In this document: piece after piece, positions 9,187 to 18,012 of the stretch
Layout: every line of letters starts with the position of its first letter
Numbering within the stretch: the first letter of the stretch is position 1
NCBI RefSeq assembly: GCF_000265385.1
Contig: NC_018013.1
Span: 1,763,001-1,827,000 of the forward strand
Reading direction: 5' to 3'
Origin: Aequorivita sublithincola DSM 14238
Lineage (GTDB): Bacteria > Bacteroidota > Bacteroidia > Flavobacteriales > Flavobacteriaceae
Length of the DNA: 64,000 nt
Notes under the pieces: generated by a model
Told to the model about the DNA's origin: nothing
Databases searched by the model: none
Seen by the model: the letters and a program-made list of their open reading frames with translations, nothing else
Translations under genes and position numbers: made by a program

Positions 9187-10776
9187 TTAATATTTGGTTA
9201 TTTTAATTGTTGCTTTTTTTCCATCCATAGTTGTTACTGTAGCTAAATAAAGTCCTGCTGCCCCAATAATTTCAACATCTAGATTTTGTGTGTTTTTATA
9301 AGTTGAAATTGAAACAACTTGCCCCAACATATTTAGAATGGTAACTTTGCTTTCAGAAAAGCTTTCTCCAAGATTTATAGTGAATCTACCGTTGTTTGGA
9401 TTTGGATATGCGGTAATTGATGTGCCAAAATTATTTTTTGAAACTCCTAGAATTGCTGAGGTGGTTTTGAACACCCAATAATCATCCAAGCCTCTGCTGT
9501 TCTCGCTTTTATCACCAGAGATATTTGAATCTGAAGAACAAAACATTATGAAATTACCATCAGCGGTTGGAAGGATGTATGGACCGCTTTCATCGGCAGA
9601 ACCTCCTATGGAATTTTGAGAAAGAATATCTCCAGCTGCATTTAGTTTTACCAGCCAATAATCGTAACCGCCATTGCTGTTTTCGGTTTTGTCGCCAGAA
9701 ATGTTACTGTTGCTATAGCCGGCGATCATATAGGTGCCATCTGCGAGTTGTTTTACATCGCGCGCATAGTCTATGCCGCTACCGCCAATGGTGTTTTGCC
9801 ATACCAAGTTGCCACTACCGTCCAGTTTCAATATCCAGTAGTCGTAATCGCCCTGAGAATTTTCGGTTTTATCGCCAGAGATATTTGATTTTGAATAGCC
9901 ACCCAAAAGATATCCGCCATCTGCGGTTTGTGCCATATTACGGAACGCGTCTTTATCGCTGCCGCCAAAGGTTTTGTTCCATTGTATATTACCGTTGGAA
10001 TCCAGTCTTACTATCCAGTTGTCGCTTTCGCCTCTGCTTATTTCCGTTTTATCTCCAGAAATCCCTGAAGTTGAAGAACCACCAATAATAAACCCGCCAT
10101 CTGCAGTTTGGAATCCTACTTGAGGACGGTCTACTAAGCTTCCACCAATACTTTTTTGCCAAACGATAGCACCCGAACTGTCTAATTTCATGGGCCAATA
10201 ATCACGCTGTCCTTTTGTGGGGACTGTTTTATCGCCGCTTATATCGCTATCTGAATATCCACTTACAAAATAACCGCCATCTGTGGTTGGGACCACGTAG
10301 GTGTCAAATTCAGGTTGGGCGCCGCCGTAGGTTTTTTGCCAAACGATAGCTCCAGAACTATTTAATTTCAATATCCAGTAATCGAAATCGCCGCGAGAGT
10401 TTTCGGTTTTATCCCCAGAAATGTTGGAATCTGAACTTGAGCCCACAATGTATCCACCATCGGAAGTTTGTTTTACAGAGATTAAAAAGTCTTCCCCGCT
10501 GCCGCCAATGGTATTTTGCCACATAATATTGCCAGAATCGTCAATTTTCACGATCCATATGTCTGTACCGCCGTTGCTATTTTCAGTTTTTTCGCCGGAA
10601 ATATTGCTTGTTGAATAGCCTCCGATGATGAAGCCTCCATCTGAGGTAGGTTCTAAGACTGTGGAGAAATCGGTACCGCTACCACCAATGGTTTTTTGCC
10701 AAAGAATGGCGGGGTCTTGTGAAAAGGCGCGTATGGCGCATAGTAATAATACGAATAAGATAATTTGAGTTTTCAT
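9187..10776 (-). CDS. T9SS-exported seven-repeat protein, paralogue 1
   Basis: 529 aa. Signal peptide MKTQIILFVLLLCAIRAFSQ. Seven repeats of about 55 residues, each with 'DGGyiigGySdSnISGDKTEnS.G..DyWivKLd.sGnivWq.tiGGsg.D', probably forming a seven-bladed propeller; the conserved SGDKTE loop could bind metal (inference). The last ~75 residues (AYPNPNNGRFTINLGESF ... KATIKITKY) are a T9SS type A sorting domain. It is one of three consecutive 529-aa copies, with a fourth more distant member at 19.9 kb. Own upstream ECF-like promoter (10805-10843) and terminator (9149-9179). Ligand or role unknown; cell-surface display is inferred from the sorting domain. Confidence 0.88.
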   Translation of the reverse strand: MKTQIILFVLLLCAIRAFSQDPAILWQKTIGGSGTDFSTVLEPTSDGGFIIGGYSTSNISGEKTENSNGGTDIWIVKIDDSGNIMWQNTIGGSGEDFLISVKQTSDGGYIVGSSSDSNISGDKTENSRGDFDYWILKLNSSGAIVWQKTYGGAQPEFDTYVVPTTDGGYFVSGYSDSDISGDKTVPTKGQRDYWPMKLDSSGAIVWQKSIGGSLVDRPQVGFQTADGGFIIGGSSTSGISGDKTEISRGESDNWIVRLDSNGNIQWNKTFGGSDKDAFRNMAQTADGGYLLGGYSKSNISGDKTENSQGDYDYWILKLDGSGNLVWQNTIGGSGIDYARDVKQLADGTYMIAGYSNSNISGDKTENSNGGYDYWLVKLNAAGDILSQNSIGGSADESGPYILPTADGNFIMFCSSDSNISGDKSENSRGLDDYWVFKTTSAILGVSKNNFGTSITAYPNPNNGRFTINLGESFSESKVTILNMLGQVVSISTYKNTQNLDVEIIGAAGLYLATVTTMDGKKATIKITKY

Positions 10777-10804
10777 TTTAATTTGGTTTAAGGATTATAA
10801 GTGT

Positions 10805-10843
10805 ATATCGAAATTGCTGTGGAAATGTCATCAATTTTTTTAG
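10805..10843 (-). promoter_or_regulatory. Shared ECF-like promoter element, copy a
   Basis: Minus strand: A-rich tract, GATGACA (-35, complement of 10826-10832), 15 bp, CGATAT (-10, complement of 10805-10810). It lies 28 bp upstream of paralogue 1's ATG. The spacing is 1 bp longer than in other copies. Confidence 0.55.
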
Positions 10844-10903
10844 CGGGAATAGAAAAGGTAGAATTGAAGCGCGAATAGCGTAGAAAAAATATTTTTATAA
10901 AAC

Positions 10904-10931
10904 AAAATGCTCCATATCTCAGGAGCATTTT
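10904..10931 (-). terminator. Terminator of paralogue 2
   Basis: Perfect 10-bp stem AAAATGCTCC / GGAGCATTTT with an 8-nt loop, followed on the minus strand by a T-rich tract. 33 bp after the stop of the gene at 10965. Confidence 0.85.
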
Positions 10932-10964
10932 CACATTAATAACCTAAAATGAAATAGAAAGAAA

Positions 10965-12554
10965 TTACTGTTTCGTTATTTTAATGGTCGCTTGTTTTCC
11001 GTCATTAGTTTTAACGGTTGCAAGATAAATACCTGCGGCACCGTTAATTTCCACATCAAGCGTGTTTGTGTTTTGGTAGTTTGTAGATGAAACAACTTGA
11101 CCAAGCATATTATTGATGATGACATTTATTGCTGAAAAACTTTCGCCCAGCTTTATGGTGATTCTACCATTAGTCGGATTTGGATAAGCACTTAGTGATG
11201 GCCCAAAAGTATTTTTAGCAACTCCAAGAATTGCTGGAGTAGTTTTAAACACCCAGTAATCATCCAAGCCTCTACTATTTTCACTTTTATCGCCTGAAAT
11301 ATTGGAATCTGAGGAACAGAACATAATATAATTGCCGTCATTCGTTGGAAGAATATATGTGCCGCTTTCATCGGCAGAACCGCCAATGGAATTTTGGGAA
11401 ATAATACCGCCAGAAGTATTTAAGCTTACCAACCAATAATCATAACCACCATTGCTGTTTTCGGTTTTGTCGCCAGAAATGTTGCTGTTGCTCCAACTGG
11501 CAATAACATATGTACCATCAGAAATTTGCATCACATCCCGGGGATAGTCTATACCGCTACCGCCAATGGTATTTTGCCACACGATGTTTCCACTGCCGTT
11601 CAATTTTAATATCCATTGATCATAATCACCCTGTGAGTTTTCAGTTTTGTCGCCAGAGATGTTTGATTTTGAATAGCCGCCCACTAAGTAGCCACCGTCT
11701 GCTGTTTGTACCATATTACGAAGTACATCACTATCATTGCCGCCATAGGTTTTGTCCCATTGCACATTTCCGCTACTGTCAAGTTTTACGATCCAGTAAT
11801 CGTTGCCACCACGGGTATTTTCAGTTTTGTCTCCCGAGGCTGGCGAATTTGAAAATCCTCCTATTATAAACCCACCATCATTGGTTTGAAAAGCCGCTGA
11901 CGGACGGTCTACCAAACTACCGCCGATACTGTTTTGCCATACAATGGCACCGCTGCTGTCCAGTTTAAGCGCCCAAAAATCGCGCTGACCGTTTGTTGGG
12001 TCGGTTTTGTCTCCACTAACTTCACTGTCGGAATAGCCACCTACAAAGTAGCCTCCATCTGGGGTTTGAACCACGTAATTGTCAAATTCGGGTTGATTGC
12101 CACCGTAGGTTTTTTGCCAGACAATGTTACCAGAAGCATTCAGTTTTAATATCCAGTAATCTAAGCCGCCACGAGAATTTTCGGTTTTGTCGCCCGAAAT
12201 ATCTGAGTCTGATCCTGCACCTACTATATAACCACCATCTGAAGTTTGTTTTATAGAGATTAGATAATCGTCCCCGCTCCCGCCAATGGTGTTTTGCCAC
12301 ATAATGTTGCCGGAAGCGTCAAGCTTAACGATCCAAATGTCGATGGCACCGTTGCTGTTTTCGGTCTTCTCGCCAGAAATGTTGCTGGTGGAATAGCCCC
12401 CGATGATGTATCCTCCGTCTGAAGTAGTTTCAAAAGCAGTGGAAAAATCGGTATCGCTGCCACCGATGGTTTTTTGCCAAATAATGGCGGGGTCTTGTGA
12501 AAAGGCGCGTATGGCGCATAGTAATAATACGAATAAGATAATTTGAGTTTTCAT
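10965..12554 (-). CDS. T9SS-exported seven-repeat protein, paralogue 2
   Basis: 529 aa with the same design as paralogue 1: an identical 20-residue signal peptide, seven SGDKTE-type repeats and a T9SS sorting domain (AYPNPTNGRITIKLGESF ... KQATIKITKQ). Its first ~75 bp and upstream spacer are almost identical to those of paralogue 1. Its last ~110 bp and downstream spacer are almost identical to those of paralogue 3. The central repeats differ more, which points to gene conversion centred on the spacers. Separate promoter (12583-12621) and terminator (10904-10931). Confidence 0.88.
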   Translation of the reverse strand: MKTQIILFVLLLCAIRAFSQDPAIIWQKTIGGSDTDFSTAFETTSDGGYIIGGYSTSNISGEKTENSNGAIDIWIVKLDASGNIMWQNTIGGSGDDYLISIKQTSDGGYIVGAGSDSDISGDKTENSRGGLDYWILKLNASGNIVWQKTYGGNQPEFDNYVVQTPDGGYFVGGYSDSEVSGDKTDPTNGQRDFWALKLDSSGAIVWQNSIGGSLVDRPSAAFQTNDGGFIIGGFSNSPASGDKTENTRGGNDYWIVKLDSSGNVQWDKTYGGNDSDVLRNMVQTADGGYLVGGYSKSNISGDKTENSQGDYDQWILKLNGSGNIVWQNTIGGSGIDYPRDVMQISDGTYVIASWSNSNISGDKTENSNGGYDYWLVSLNTSGGIISQNSIGGSADESGTYILPTNDGNYIMFCSSDSNISGDKSENSRGLDDYWVFKTTPAILGVAKNTFGPSLSAYPNPTNGRITIKLGESFSAINVIINNMLGQVVSSTNYQNTNTLDVEINGAAGIYLATVKTNDGKQATIKITKQ

Positions 12555-12582
12555 TTTAATTTGGTTTAAGGATTATAAGTGT

Positions 12583-12621
12583 ATATCGAAATTGCTGTGG
12601 AAATGTCATCAATTTTTTTAG
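12583..12621 (-). promoter_or_regulatory. Shared ECF-like promoter element, copy b
   Basis: Minus strand: A-rich tract, GATGACA (complement of 12604-12610), 15 bp, CGATAT (complement of 12583-12588). Same arrangement as copy a, within an almost identical 188-bp spacer. Confidence 0.55.
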
Positions 12622-12681
12622 CGGGAATAGAAAAGGTAGAATTGAAGCGCGAATAGCGTAGAAAAAATATTCTTATAAAAC

Positions 12682-12709
12682 AAAATGCTCCATATCTCAG
12701 GAGCATTTT
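12682..12709 (-). terminator. Terminator of paralogue 3
   Basis: Same 10-bp AAAATGCTCC / GGAGCATTTT hairpin as at 10904-10931, within the duplicated spacer, 33 bp after the stop at 12743. Confidence 0.85.
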
Positions 12710-12742
12710 CACATTAATAACCTAAAATGAAATAGAAAGAAA

Positions 12743-14332
12743 TTACTGTTTCGTTATTTTAATGGTCGCTTGTTTTCCGTCATTAGTTTTAACGGTTGCA
12801 AGATAGATACCTGCGGCACCGTTAATTTCCACATCAAGCGTGTTTGTGTTTTTATAGTTTGTAGACGAAACAACTTGGCCGAGCATATTATTGATGGTGA
12901 CATTTGTTTCTGATAAACTTTCGCCTAGTTTTATTGTGAATCTGCCATTTGTCGGGTTTGGAAAAGCGCTAATTGAAGTTGCAAATGTATTTTTTGAAAT
13001 GCCCAGAATTGCAGGTGTTGTTTTGAATACCCAATAGTCATCCATTCCTTTACTATTTTCGCTTTTATCGCCTGAAATATTACTATCTGAAGAACACGCC
13101 ATAATAAAATTACCATCTGCAGTTGGAAGGAGATAGGGAGTAGATTCGTCTGCAGAACCTCCAATGGAGTTTTGTGATAGTATGTTTCCGGAAGCATCCA
13201 GTTTAACCAACCAATAGTCATAGCCGCCGTTGCTATTTTCAGTCTTGTCGCCACTTAAGTTGGAGTCAGAATAACCGGAAATCATATAAGTGCCATCGGC
13301 AAGTTGTTTTATATCGCGCGGATAATCTATTCCGCTGCCGCCAATAGTGTTTTGCCAAACAATGTTTCCGCTTACGTCCAATTTTAAAATCCAGTAATCA
13401 TAATCTCCCTGTGAGTTTTCTGTTTTTTCACCAGAAATGTTAGATTTAGAATAACTGGCTATCAAAAAACCTCCGTCTGCTGTTTGTATCATATCGCGCA
13501 GAACATCGCTATCGCTGCCGCCATAAGCTTTGTCCCATTGAACGTTACCTCCGCTGTCTAGTTTTACGATCCAATTGTCGGAATCGCCTCTGCTAGGTTC
13601 TGTTCTGTCGCCAGAAATACCAGAAGTAGAAAGTCCACCAATCATATAGCCACCATCTGATGTCTGAAATGCAGCTTGTGGTCTATCTACCAAACTGCCT
13701 CCAATACCGTTTTGCCAAACTATATTCCCGTCACTGTCCAGTTTTAGTGCCCAATAATCGCGTTGGCCGTTACTGGCTTCGGTTTTATCCCCAGAAATAC
13801 CAGAGTCGGAATAGCCGCCCACAAAATAACCTCCATCTGGAGTTTGTGAAACGCGATCGTCAAATTCAGGTTGAGCGCCGCCATAGGTTTTTTGCCAAAT
13901 AATATTGCCCGAAGCATCGAGTTTCAGAATCCAATAATCAAGTCCGCCACGAGAATTTTCGGTTTTGTCGCCAGAGATATTGGAATCTGAGCTTGCGCCA
14001 ACAATATAACCACCATCATCCGTTGTTTTTATGGTAAGAAGAAAATCGTCGCCGCTACCACCAATGGTATTCTGCCACATAATATTACCGGAATTGTCAA
14101 TTTTAACGAACCAGAGATCTATCTGTCCGTTTGAATTTTCGGTCTTGTCACCAGAAATGTTGCTAGTGGAGAAACCTCCAATAATATAGCCACCATCTGG
14201 AGTAGCCTCGAAAGCATTTACGAAATCAGCATCGCTGCCACCGATGGTTTTTTGCCAGATGATAGAGGGATCTTGGGAAAAGGCTGTAAAAATGCCTAAT
14301 AATAATGCGAAAAGGGTAATTAGAGTTTTCAT
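12743..14332 (-). CDS. T9SS-exported seven-repeat protein, paralogue 3
   Basis: 529 aa. Signal peptide MKTLITLFALLLGIFTAFSQ, related to but distinct from that of paralogues 1 and 2. Seven repeats of the SGDKTEnS / DyWivKLd type, then a T9SS type A sorting domain (AFPNPTNGRFTIKLGES ... ATIKITKQ) nearly the same as in paralogue 2. Promoter element at 14361-14398 has the standard 14-bp spacing; terminator at 12682-12709. It is the upstream-most of the tandem trio and may be the source of the others. Confidence 0.88.
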   Translation of the reverse strand: MKTLITLFALLLGIFTAFSQDPSIIWQKTIGGSDADFVNAFEATPDGGYIIGGFSTSNISGDKTENSNGQIDLWFVKIDNSGNIMWQNTIGGSGDDFLLTIKTTDDGGYIVGASSDSNISGDKTENSRGGLDYWILKLDASGNIIWQKTYGGAQPEFDDRVSQTPDGGYFVGGYSDSGISGDKTEASNGQRDYWALKLDSDGNIVWQNGIGGSLVDRPQAAFQTSDGGYMIGGLSTSGISGDRTEPSRGDSDNWIVKLDSGGNVQWDKAYGGSDSDVLRDMIQTADGGFLIASYSKSNISGEKTENSQGDYDYWILKLDVSGNIVWQNTIGGSGIDYPRDIKQLADGTYMISGYSDSNLSGDKTENSNGGYDYWLVKLDASGNILSQNSIGGSADESTPYLLPTADGNFIMACSSDSNISGDKSENSKGMDDYWVFKTTPAILGISKNTFATSISAFPNPTNGRFTIKLGESLSETNVTINNMLGQVVSSTNYKNTNTLDVEINGAAGIYLATVKTNDGKQATIKITKQ

Positions 14333-14360
14333 ATTTTGATTGTTTAAGGATTATATAGGT

Positions 14361-14398
14361 ATATCGAAATTGTGTTTAAAGGTCATCACTTTTTTTAG
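14361..14398 (-). promoter_or_regulatory. Shared ECF-like promoter element, copy c
   Basis: Minus strand: CTAAAAAAAGT then GATGACC (complement of 14381-14387), 14 bp, CGATAT (complement of 14361-14366), 28 bp before the ATG of paralogue 3. Confidence 0.6.
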
Positions 14399-14545
14399 TG
14401 AAATGTGAGTAGTAGGAAGTCAGAAGAAATGGAACAGGGGGAATGTACTCTAGTCAATATAATAAAAAATGCCCCATATTTCAGGGGCATTCTGGTTGGT
14501 AGATCAACCCCACAAGCTATTGAAAGATCATTGTTTTATAATCCT
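14378..14545. repeat. Duplicated intergenic cassette, copy 1
   Basis: About 168 bp nearly identical to 17845-18012, with only a few base differences by eye. It spans the -35 part of the downstream gene's promoter, a spacer, the terminator, and the last codons of the upstream T9SS gene. A diverged third copy lies at about 28437-28560. Confidence 0.8.
14468..14491 (-). terminator. Terminator of the adhesin-like gene
   Basis: 8-bp stem AATGCCCC / GGGGCATT with loop ATATTTCA, followed on the minus strand by TTTTTTATTATA. A second small stem (GGTTG / CAACC, 14494-14509) lies between it and the stop codon. Confidence 0.85.
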
Positions 14546-16357
14546 AAAAGTATTAGACCCTTCTTTAGCAGTGTTTACTTTTACGAAATATATTCCTGTG
14601 GAAGCATCTATTTCTTGTGTTATTGTTTTTGCCGAAGCGTATTTTTCCGAAGAAATAAGTTGACCGAGCATATTGTAAATCTGAACAGTAACATCTGTAT
14701 ATTCCCTACCCATTTCTAACGTGAAATTGCCGTTTGTTGGATTTGGAAATAGCTTTACATTGCTCAAGCTATTTTCTTCCGTGCCCAAAACGATGTTGCT
14801 TACTTTTAGCGTAACACTATTCCCTCCACAAATTACGTCGAAAGTATAAACGTGGGAATCATAATACGCAGTAACAGTTGCTGGTAAATTGCAAACTACA
14901 GCACGGTTGACAGAATATAACACTGTAAATTCATCTTCCAAGACTGGTGCGAAGCCAAGATCTACCACTATGGTGCCATTCATATCAAATGAACCTCCAT
15001 TGTCTGCCTGTATTATATCATATTCGGTTTCAGGAGTATTTCCGTTTATATCCACTACAAGTCTCGCGTCTCCGTCTTGCCTGTAACCATTGTAAATAAA
15101 CATTTTGTTTGCTCCAGGGCCGGACTTAAATATCCCGTTGTTGATTAGAGGCTGAACAATGTTTAAATTTAGCGTTCCAGTCCCCAAAAAAGTTCCATCG
15201 ATGGTATTGTTGACTAGAACGCTACCAATGGCAAAACTAAAATTATGAGATCCGTAATTAAACAGACCACTATTTATGAAATTCACTCCCAAGCCTACAT
15301 TATTTGTGGTCACTACAGTGCCATAGTTTTCTAGTGTTTCTGCACCCGTATTCCCATTAAAACCTAAGCCGAGATTGAGAACACCAGCGGCTTCGTTTAT
15401 AATGTGAGAACCGTTCCATAAATTCCAAGATGTATTATTTGCGGATAATACGCTATTGAATTCTCCATTGTTAATGATCTCTAAATTTTCAATCGTTTTG
15501 CCCAGGCCGCCGCCATCATTGGTAACGTTGAATTTGGAGTTGTTTATAAGCGTTCCACCTCCGGAAATGTTTCCGAAATAAAAAGTTAATCCATTTCCGC
15601 CTATTTCATTTATTAAAGTACCGTCAATAATAAAATTGTATCCTTGCAAACCAAAAGCTCCATCTACTTGGCCACTAAAAGTGCCTCCCAAGGTAAAATT
15701 ACCTAGAGTCAGTTTTGATCCTGCAACCACATTATAGGTGCCGCCATTAAGGGTATTTGCCGAAGGGCTAAGACCAGTATGAAAATCTAAGTTACCATTT
15801 TCTACACTTATGGTTCCGTTGTTGTTTTCTATGATTGTAAGTACAGAAAGACTGAAGGAAGTTATACTTCTTATAACTCCACCATTGTTTATTATTTTGT
15901 CATCAATAGAGTCTGAGTTCATTCCCAAACCATCAAATGTAATTGTGCCCGTGGCAGTATTTGTAATGGTAGTTCCACCAGATATTACTGTAGGGTTATT
16001 AGGCACCTCGCTTAACAATGTGGCATTGTTAATTATAGAAATATTGGACGTTCCTCTACTAAGAGCCGCAACACCAGAAAAGGAAAATACTGAATTGTTA
16101 ATAAGTGTTCCTCCACCATTGATAGTACCGTTAATAAAAATGACAGTTCCTTCATTTGTTACTGTCATTCCTGTGGGAATTGTAGCATTAAAGTAATTAT
16201 TCGGCACTTGAGGTGGGTTCCAATTATTCGGGTCATGCCAAGTTGTTCCATCGCCATTACCGGTAAATACAATAAATGATAAAGTAGTTCTTTCTTGTGC
16301 TGAAATAGTTAAGCAAAGAATGCTCAAAATCGAAAAAAATAGTAATTGTTTCATCAT
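14528..16357 (-). CDS. T9SS-exported beta-helix adhesin-like protein
   Basis: 609 aa. Signal peptide MMKQLLFFSILSILCLTISA. It starts with a TWHDPNNWNPPQVPN motif, common at the N-terminus of secreted Bacteroidota proteins with sheet-like repeats. A long Gly/Asn-rich region follows with repeated 'GGGTLINNS', 'TIENLEIINNG' and 'GTLNLNI', typical of a right-handed parallel beta-helix. The T9SS type A sorting domain (LFPNPTNGNFTLEMGREY ... STGIYFVKVNTAKEGSN) is of the same subtype as in the genes at 17.9-23.0 kb. Adhesion or matrix binding is inferred from the fold; no catalytic motif was seen. Promoter at 16423-16460, terminator at 14468-14491. Confidence 0.82.
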   Translation of the reverse strand: MMKQLLFFSILSILCLTISAQERTTLSFIVFTGNGDGTTWHDPNNWNPPQVPNNYFNATIPTGMTVTNEGTVIFINGTINGGGTLINNSVFSFSGVAALSRGTSNISIINNATLLSEVPNNPTVISGGTTITNTATGTITFDGLGMNSDSIDDKIINNGGVIRSITSFSLSVLTIIENNNGTISVENGNLDFHTGLSPSANTLNGGTYNVVAGSKLTLGNFTLGGTFSGQVDGAFGLQGYNFIIDGTLINEIGGNGLTFYFGNISGGGTLINNSKFNVTNDGGGLGKTIENLEIINNGEFNSVLSANNTSWNLWNGSHIINEAAGVLNLGLGFNGNTGAETLENYGTVVTTNNVGLGVNFINSGLFNYGSHNFSFAIGSVLVNNTIDGTFLGTGTLNLNIVQPLINNGIFKSGPGANKMFIYNGYRQDGDARLVVDINGNTPETEYDIIQADNGGSFDMNGTIVVDLGFAPVLEDEFTVLYSVNRAVVCNLPATVTAYYDSHVYTFDVICGGNSVTLKVSNIVLGTEENSLSNVKLFPNPTNGNFTLEMGREYTDVTVQIYNMLGQLISSEKYASAKTITQEIDASTGIYFVKVNTAKEGSNTFRIIKQ

Positions 16358-16422
16358 ATTTGGTTTTAAGGATTAATTGAAAAAGTTTTTATGCAGTCCA
16401 TTTAAGGCTGGTTGCTGTAATC

Positions 16423-16460
16423 CTAACGGAACTTTTGAAAAAGGTCATCACTTTTTTTAG
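16423..16460 (-). promoter_or_regulatory. Shared ECF-like promoter element, copy d
   Basis: Minus strand: CTAAAAAAAGT, GATGACC (complement of 16443-16449), 14 bp, CGTTAG (complement of 16423-16428). It is 65 bp from the ATG at 16357, giving a longer leader than copies a-c. Confidence 0.65.
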
Positions 16461-16643
16461 AGAAAAGAAAAAAGGTAAAAGATAGGAGAGGCAGGGCTAA
16501 AAGGAATCAGGAAAATAGGTTTAAAGAGAAAACTACTTGAGAAGAATGAAGAAAGGAAAAGGCTTATGTTCCGAATCTTTCGAAATTTGGTCAAAGGGAG
16601 AATATATTGTGGACGAGGTTGAATTGTGAGCTTTGGAAATGCC
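16461..16643. other. Spacer without recognisable feature
   Basis: Purine-rich AT spacer between promoter copy d and the end of the next gene. No ORF, hairpin or repeat that I can support. Confidence 0.5.
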
Positions 16644-16686
16644 GAATACCGAATTATTATACCGAAATTTTTATATTCCGGTATTC
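16644..16686 (-). terminator. Possible terminator of the six-repeat propeller gene
   Basis: GAATACCG (16644-16651) is complementary to CGGTATTC (16679-16686), with an AT-rich loop of 27 nt that contains another ATACCG. It lies 30 bp after the stop at 16717. Weaker than the other terminators. Confidence 0.35.
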
Positions 16687-16716
16687 AACATTTATTCTGT
16701 GGCAACCTAAAGCTCC

Positions 16717-17766
16717 TTAATTTTTAGTGAATTTTATTGCATTTCCCTTTTCAAATTTCAGAAAGTATAATCCATTGGCTAAATTTTCCACAGAAATATT
16801 TTCAGTTTTAGAGACATTTCCATTACTTATTTCAGCACCCAAAACATTATAAATTTTATAATTCTCTGCCTTATCCAGACCGGAAATCTGGATAAAATTA
16901 GTAGCCGGATTTGGATAAACTTTTATAGAATTCGTGTTGAAATCATTTATGCTTAATGGGGGAATTGCAATTTTGGAAATCTTTCCTGCAAGAAATTCAG
17001 AAATAAACAATTCGTTTCCATTTATTGCCAATCCATAAGGAGAAGAAAGGCCAGCAACCACCTCTGTAGCTACGGGATTGGTGGCAGTTATATCAATTTG
17101 GGAGATCTTGCTGCCATTTAGCTCTGCGAAATACATTGTGTTTCCATGTAGGGCCATTTGATAAGGCCCCTGTAGATTGCTTACAACAATTGTAGCTACA
17201 GGATTGGTGTCCGTGATATCTATTTTAGCAATTAAACCGGAATCAACTGCAGTGAAGTACAAATCGTTTCCATTTAGTACTAAATCAAGAAATCTTAAGA
17301 AACCCGTGAAAACAGGAGTAACTATGGGGTTTGTATCGGTTATATCTATTTTAGAAATCAAATTGCCATTAGATTCAGCGATGTATAAAATATTTCCATT
17401 TAAAGCTAATCCACTGGGTTGGTTAAGCCCTGAAACAATCTCTATGGCTACTGGATTAGTATCGGTAATGTCTATTTTAGAAATTTTTCCATCAGAATAT
17501 TCCGCAATATAAAGGTCATTTCCATTTAAGATGAATTCAGAAGGATTGCCAAGTCCATTAATAACTTCTATAGGCACTGGATTGCTATCAGTTACATCTA
17601 TTTTTAAAATTCGTTCGGCATTATCACAAATGTACAGGTCGTTTCCATTAAAGTTTATACCAGATGGGTAGGTAAGTCCCGTAATTACATCCGTGGTTTG
17701 AGCATTTGTTATGTTCCCATTCACAACTAAAAGGGTTAGCGAAAATAAAATGTAAATCTTTTTCAT
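16717..17766 (-). CDS. T9SS-exported six-repeat beta-propeller protein
   Basis: 349 aa. Signal peptide MKKIYILFSLTLLVVNGNITNA. Six repeats of about 43 residues of the form 'GL..PsglalnGNdLYiae...gkIsKIDITDTNPva.eVv', resembling NHL/SMP-30-type propeller blades. The C-terminal ~75 residues (VYPNPATNFIQI ... LANGLYFLKFEKGNAIKFTKN) are a T9SS type A sorting domain of a subtype different from its neighbours. Own promoter element (17828-17865). No catalytic residues could be assigned; a binding or structural surface role is inference. Confidence 0.83.
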   Translation of the reverse strand: MKKIYILFSLTLLVVNGNITNAQTTDVITGLTYPSGINFNGNDLYICDNAERILKIDVTDSNPVPIEVINGLGNPSEFILNGNDLYIAEYSDGKISKIDITDTNPVAIEIVSGLNQPSGLALNGNILYIAESNGNLISKIDITDTNPIVTPVFTGFLRFLDLVLNGNDLYFTAVDSGLIAKIDITDTNPVATIVVSNLQGPYQMALHGNTMYFAELNGSKISQIDITATNPVATEVVAGLSSPYGLAINGNELFISEFLAGKISKIAIPPLSINDFNTNSIKVYPNPATNFIQISGLDKAENYKIYNVLGAEISNGNVSKTENISVENLANGLYFLKFEKGNAIKFTKN

Positions 17767-17827
17767 GGTGTTTAATTTAGATTAATGGTCAGTTATAAGA
17801 GCTGTTAAATGCAAGCTCTTTAATCTT

Positions 17828-17865
17828 AAGACGTAATAAAATGAAAAGGTCATCACTTTTTTTAG
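17828..17865 (-). promoter_or_regulatory. Shared ECF-like promoter element, copy e
   Basis: Minus strand: CTAAAAAAAGT, GATGACC (complement of 17848-17854), 14 bp, CGTCTT (complement of 17828-17833). 61 bp upstream of the ATG at 17766. Confidence 0.65.
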
Positions 17866-18012
17866 TGAAATGTGAGTAGTAGGAAGTTAGAAGAAATGGA
17901 ACAGGGGGAATGTACTCTAGTCAATATAATAAAAAATGCCCCATATTTCAGGGGCATTCTGGTTGGTAGACCAACCTCACAAGCTATTGAGGGATCATTG
18001 TTTTATAATCCT
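17845..18012. repeat. Duplicated intergenic cassette, copy 2
   Basis: Nearly identical to 14378-14545: promoter -35 half, spacer, terminator, and the last codons of the upstream gene. Confidence 0.8.
17935..17958 (-). terminator. Terminator of the three-gene T9SS unit
   Basis: AATGCCCC / GGGGCATT stem with 8-nt loop, then TTTTTTATTATA on the minus strand. 36 bp after the subtilase stop; the only terminator seen between 17.9 and 23.0 kb. Confidence 0.85.

Noticed and set aside
9567..10088. 173-codon plus-strand ORF
   Set aside because: Antisense to the repeat gene at 9187-10776; composition follows the repeats and no family resemblance.
14405..14719. 104-codon plus-strand ORF crossing the terminator and gene tail at 14.5 kb
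   Set aside because: Covers a hairpin terminator and the antisense of the adhesin-like gene; a similar shadow occurs in the duplicated cassette at 17.9 kb.
15810..16196. 128-codon plus-strand ORF
   Set aside because: Antisense to the beta-helix protein; its hydrophobic look comes from complementing Asn/Thr/Gly codons.
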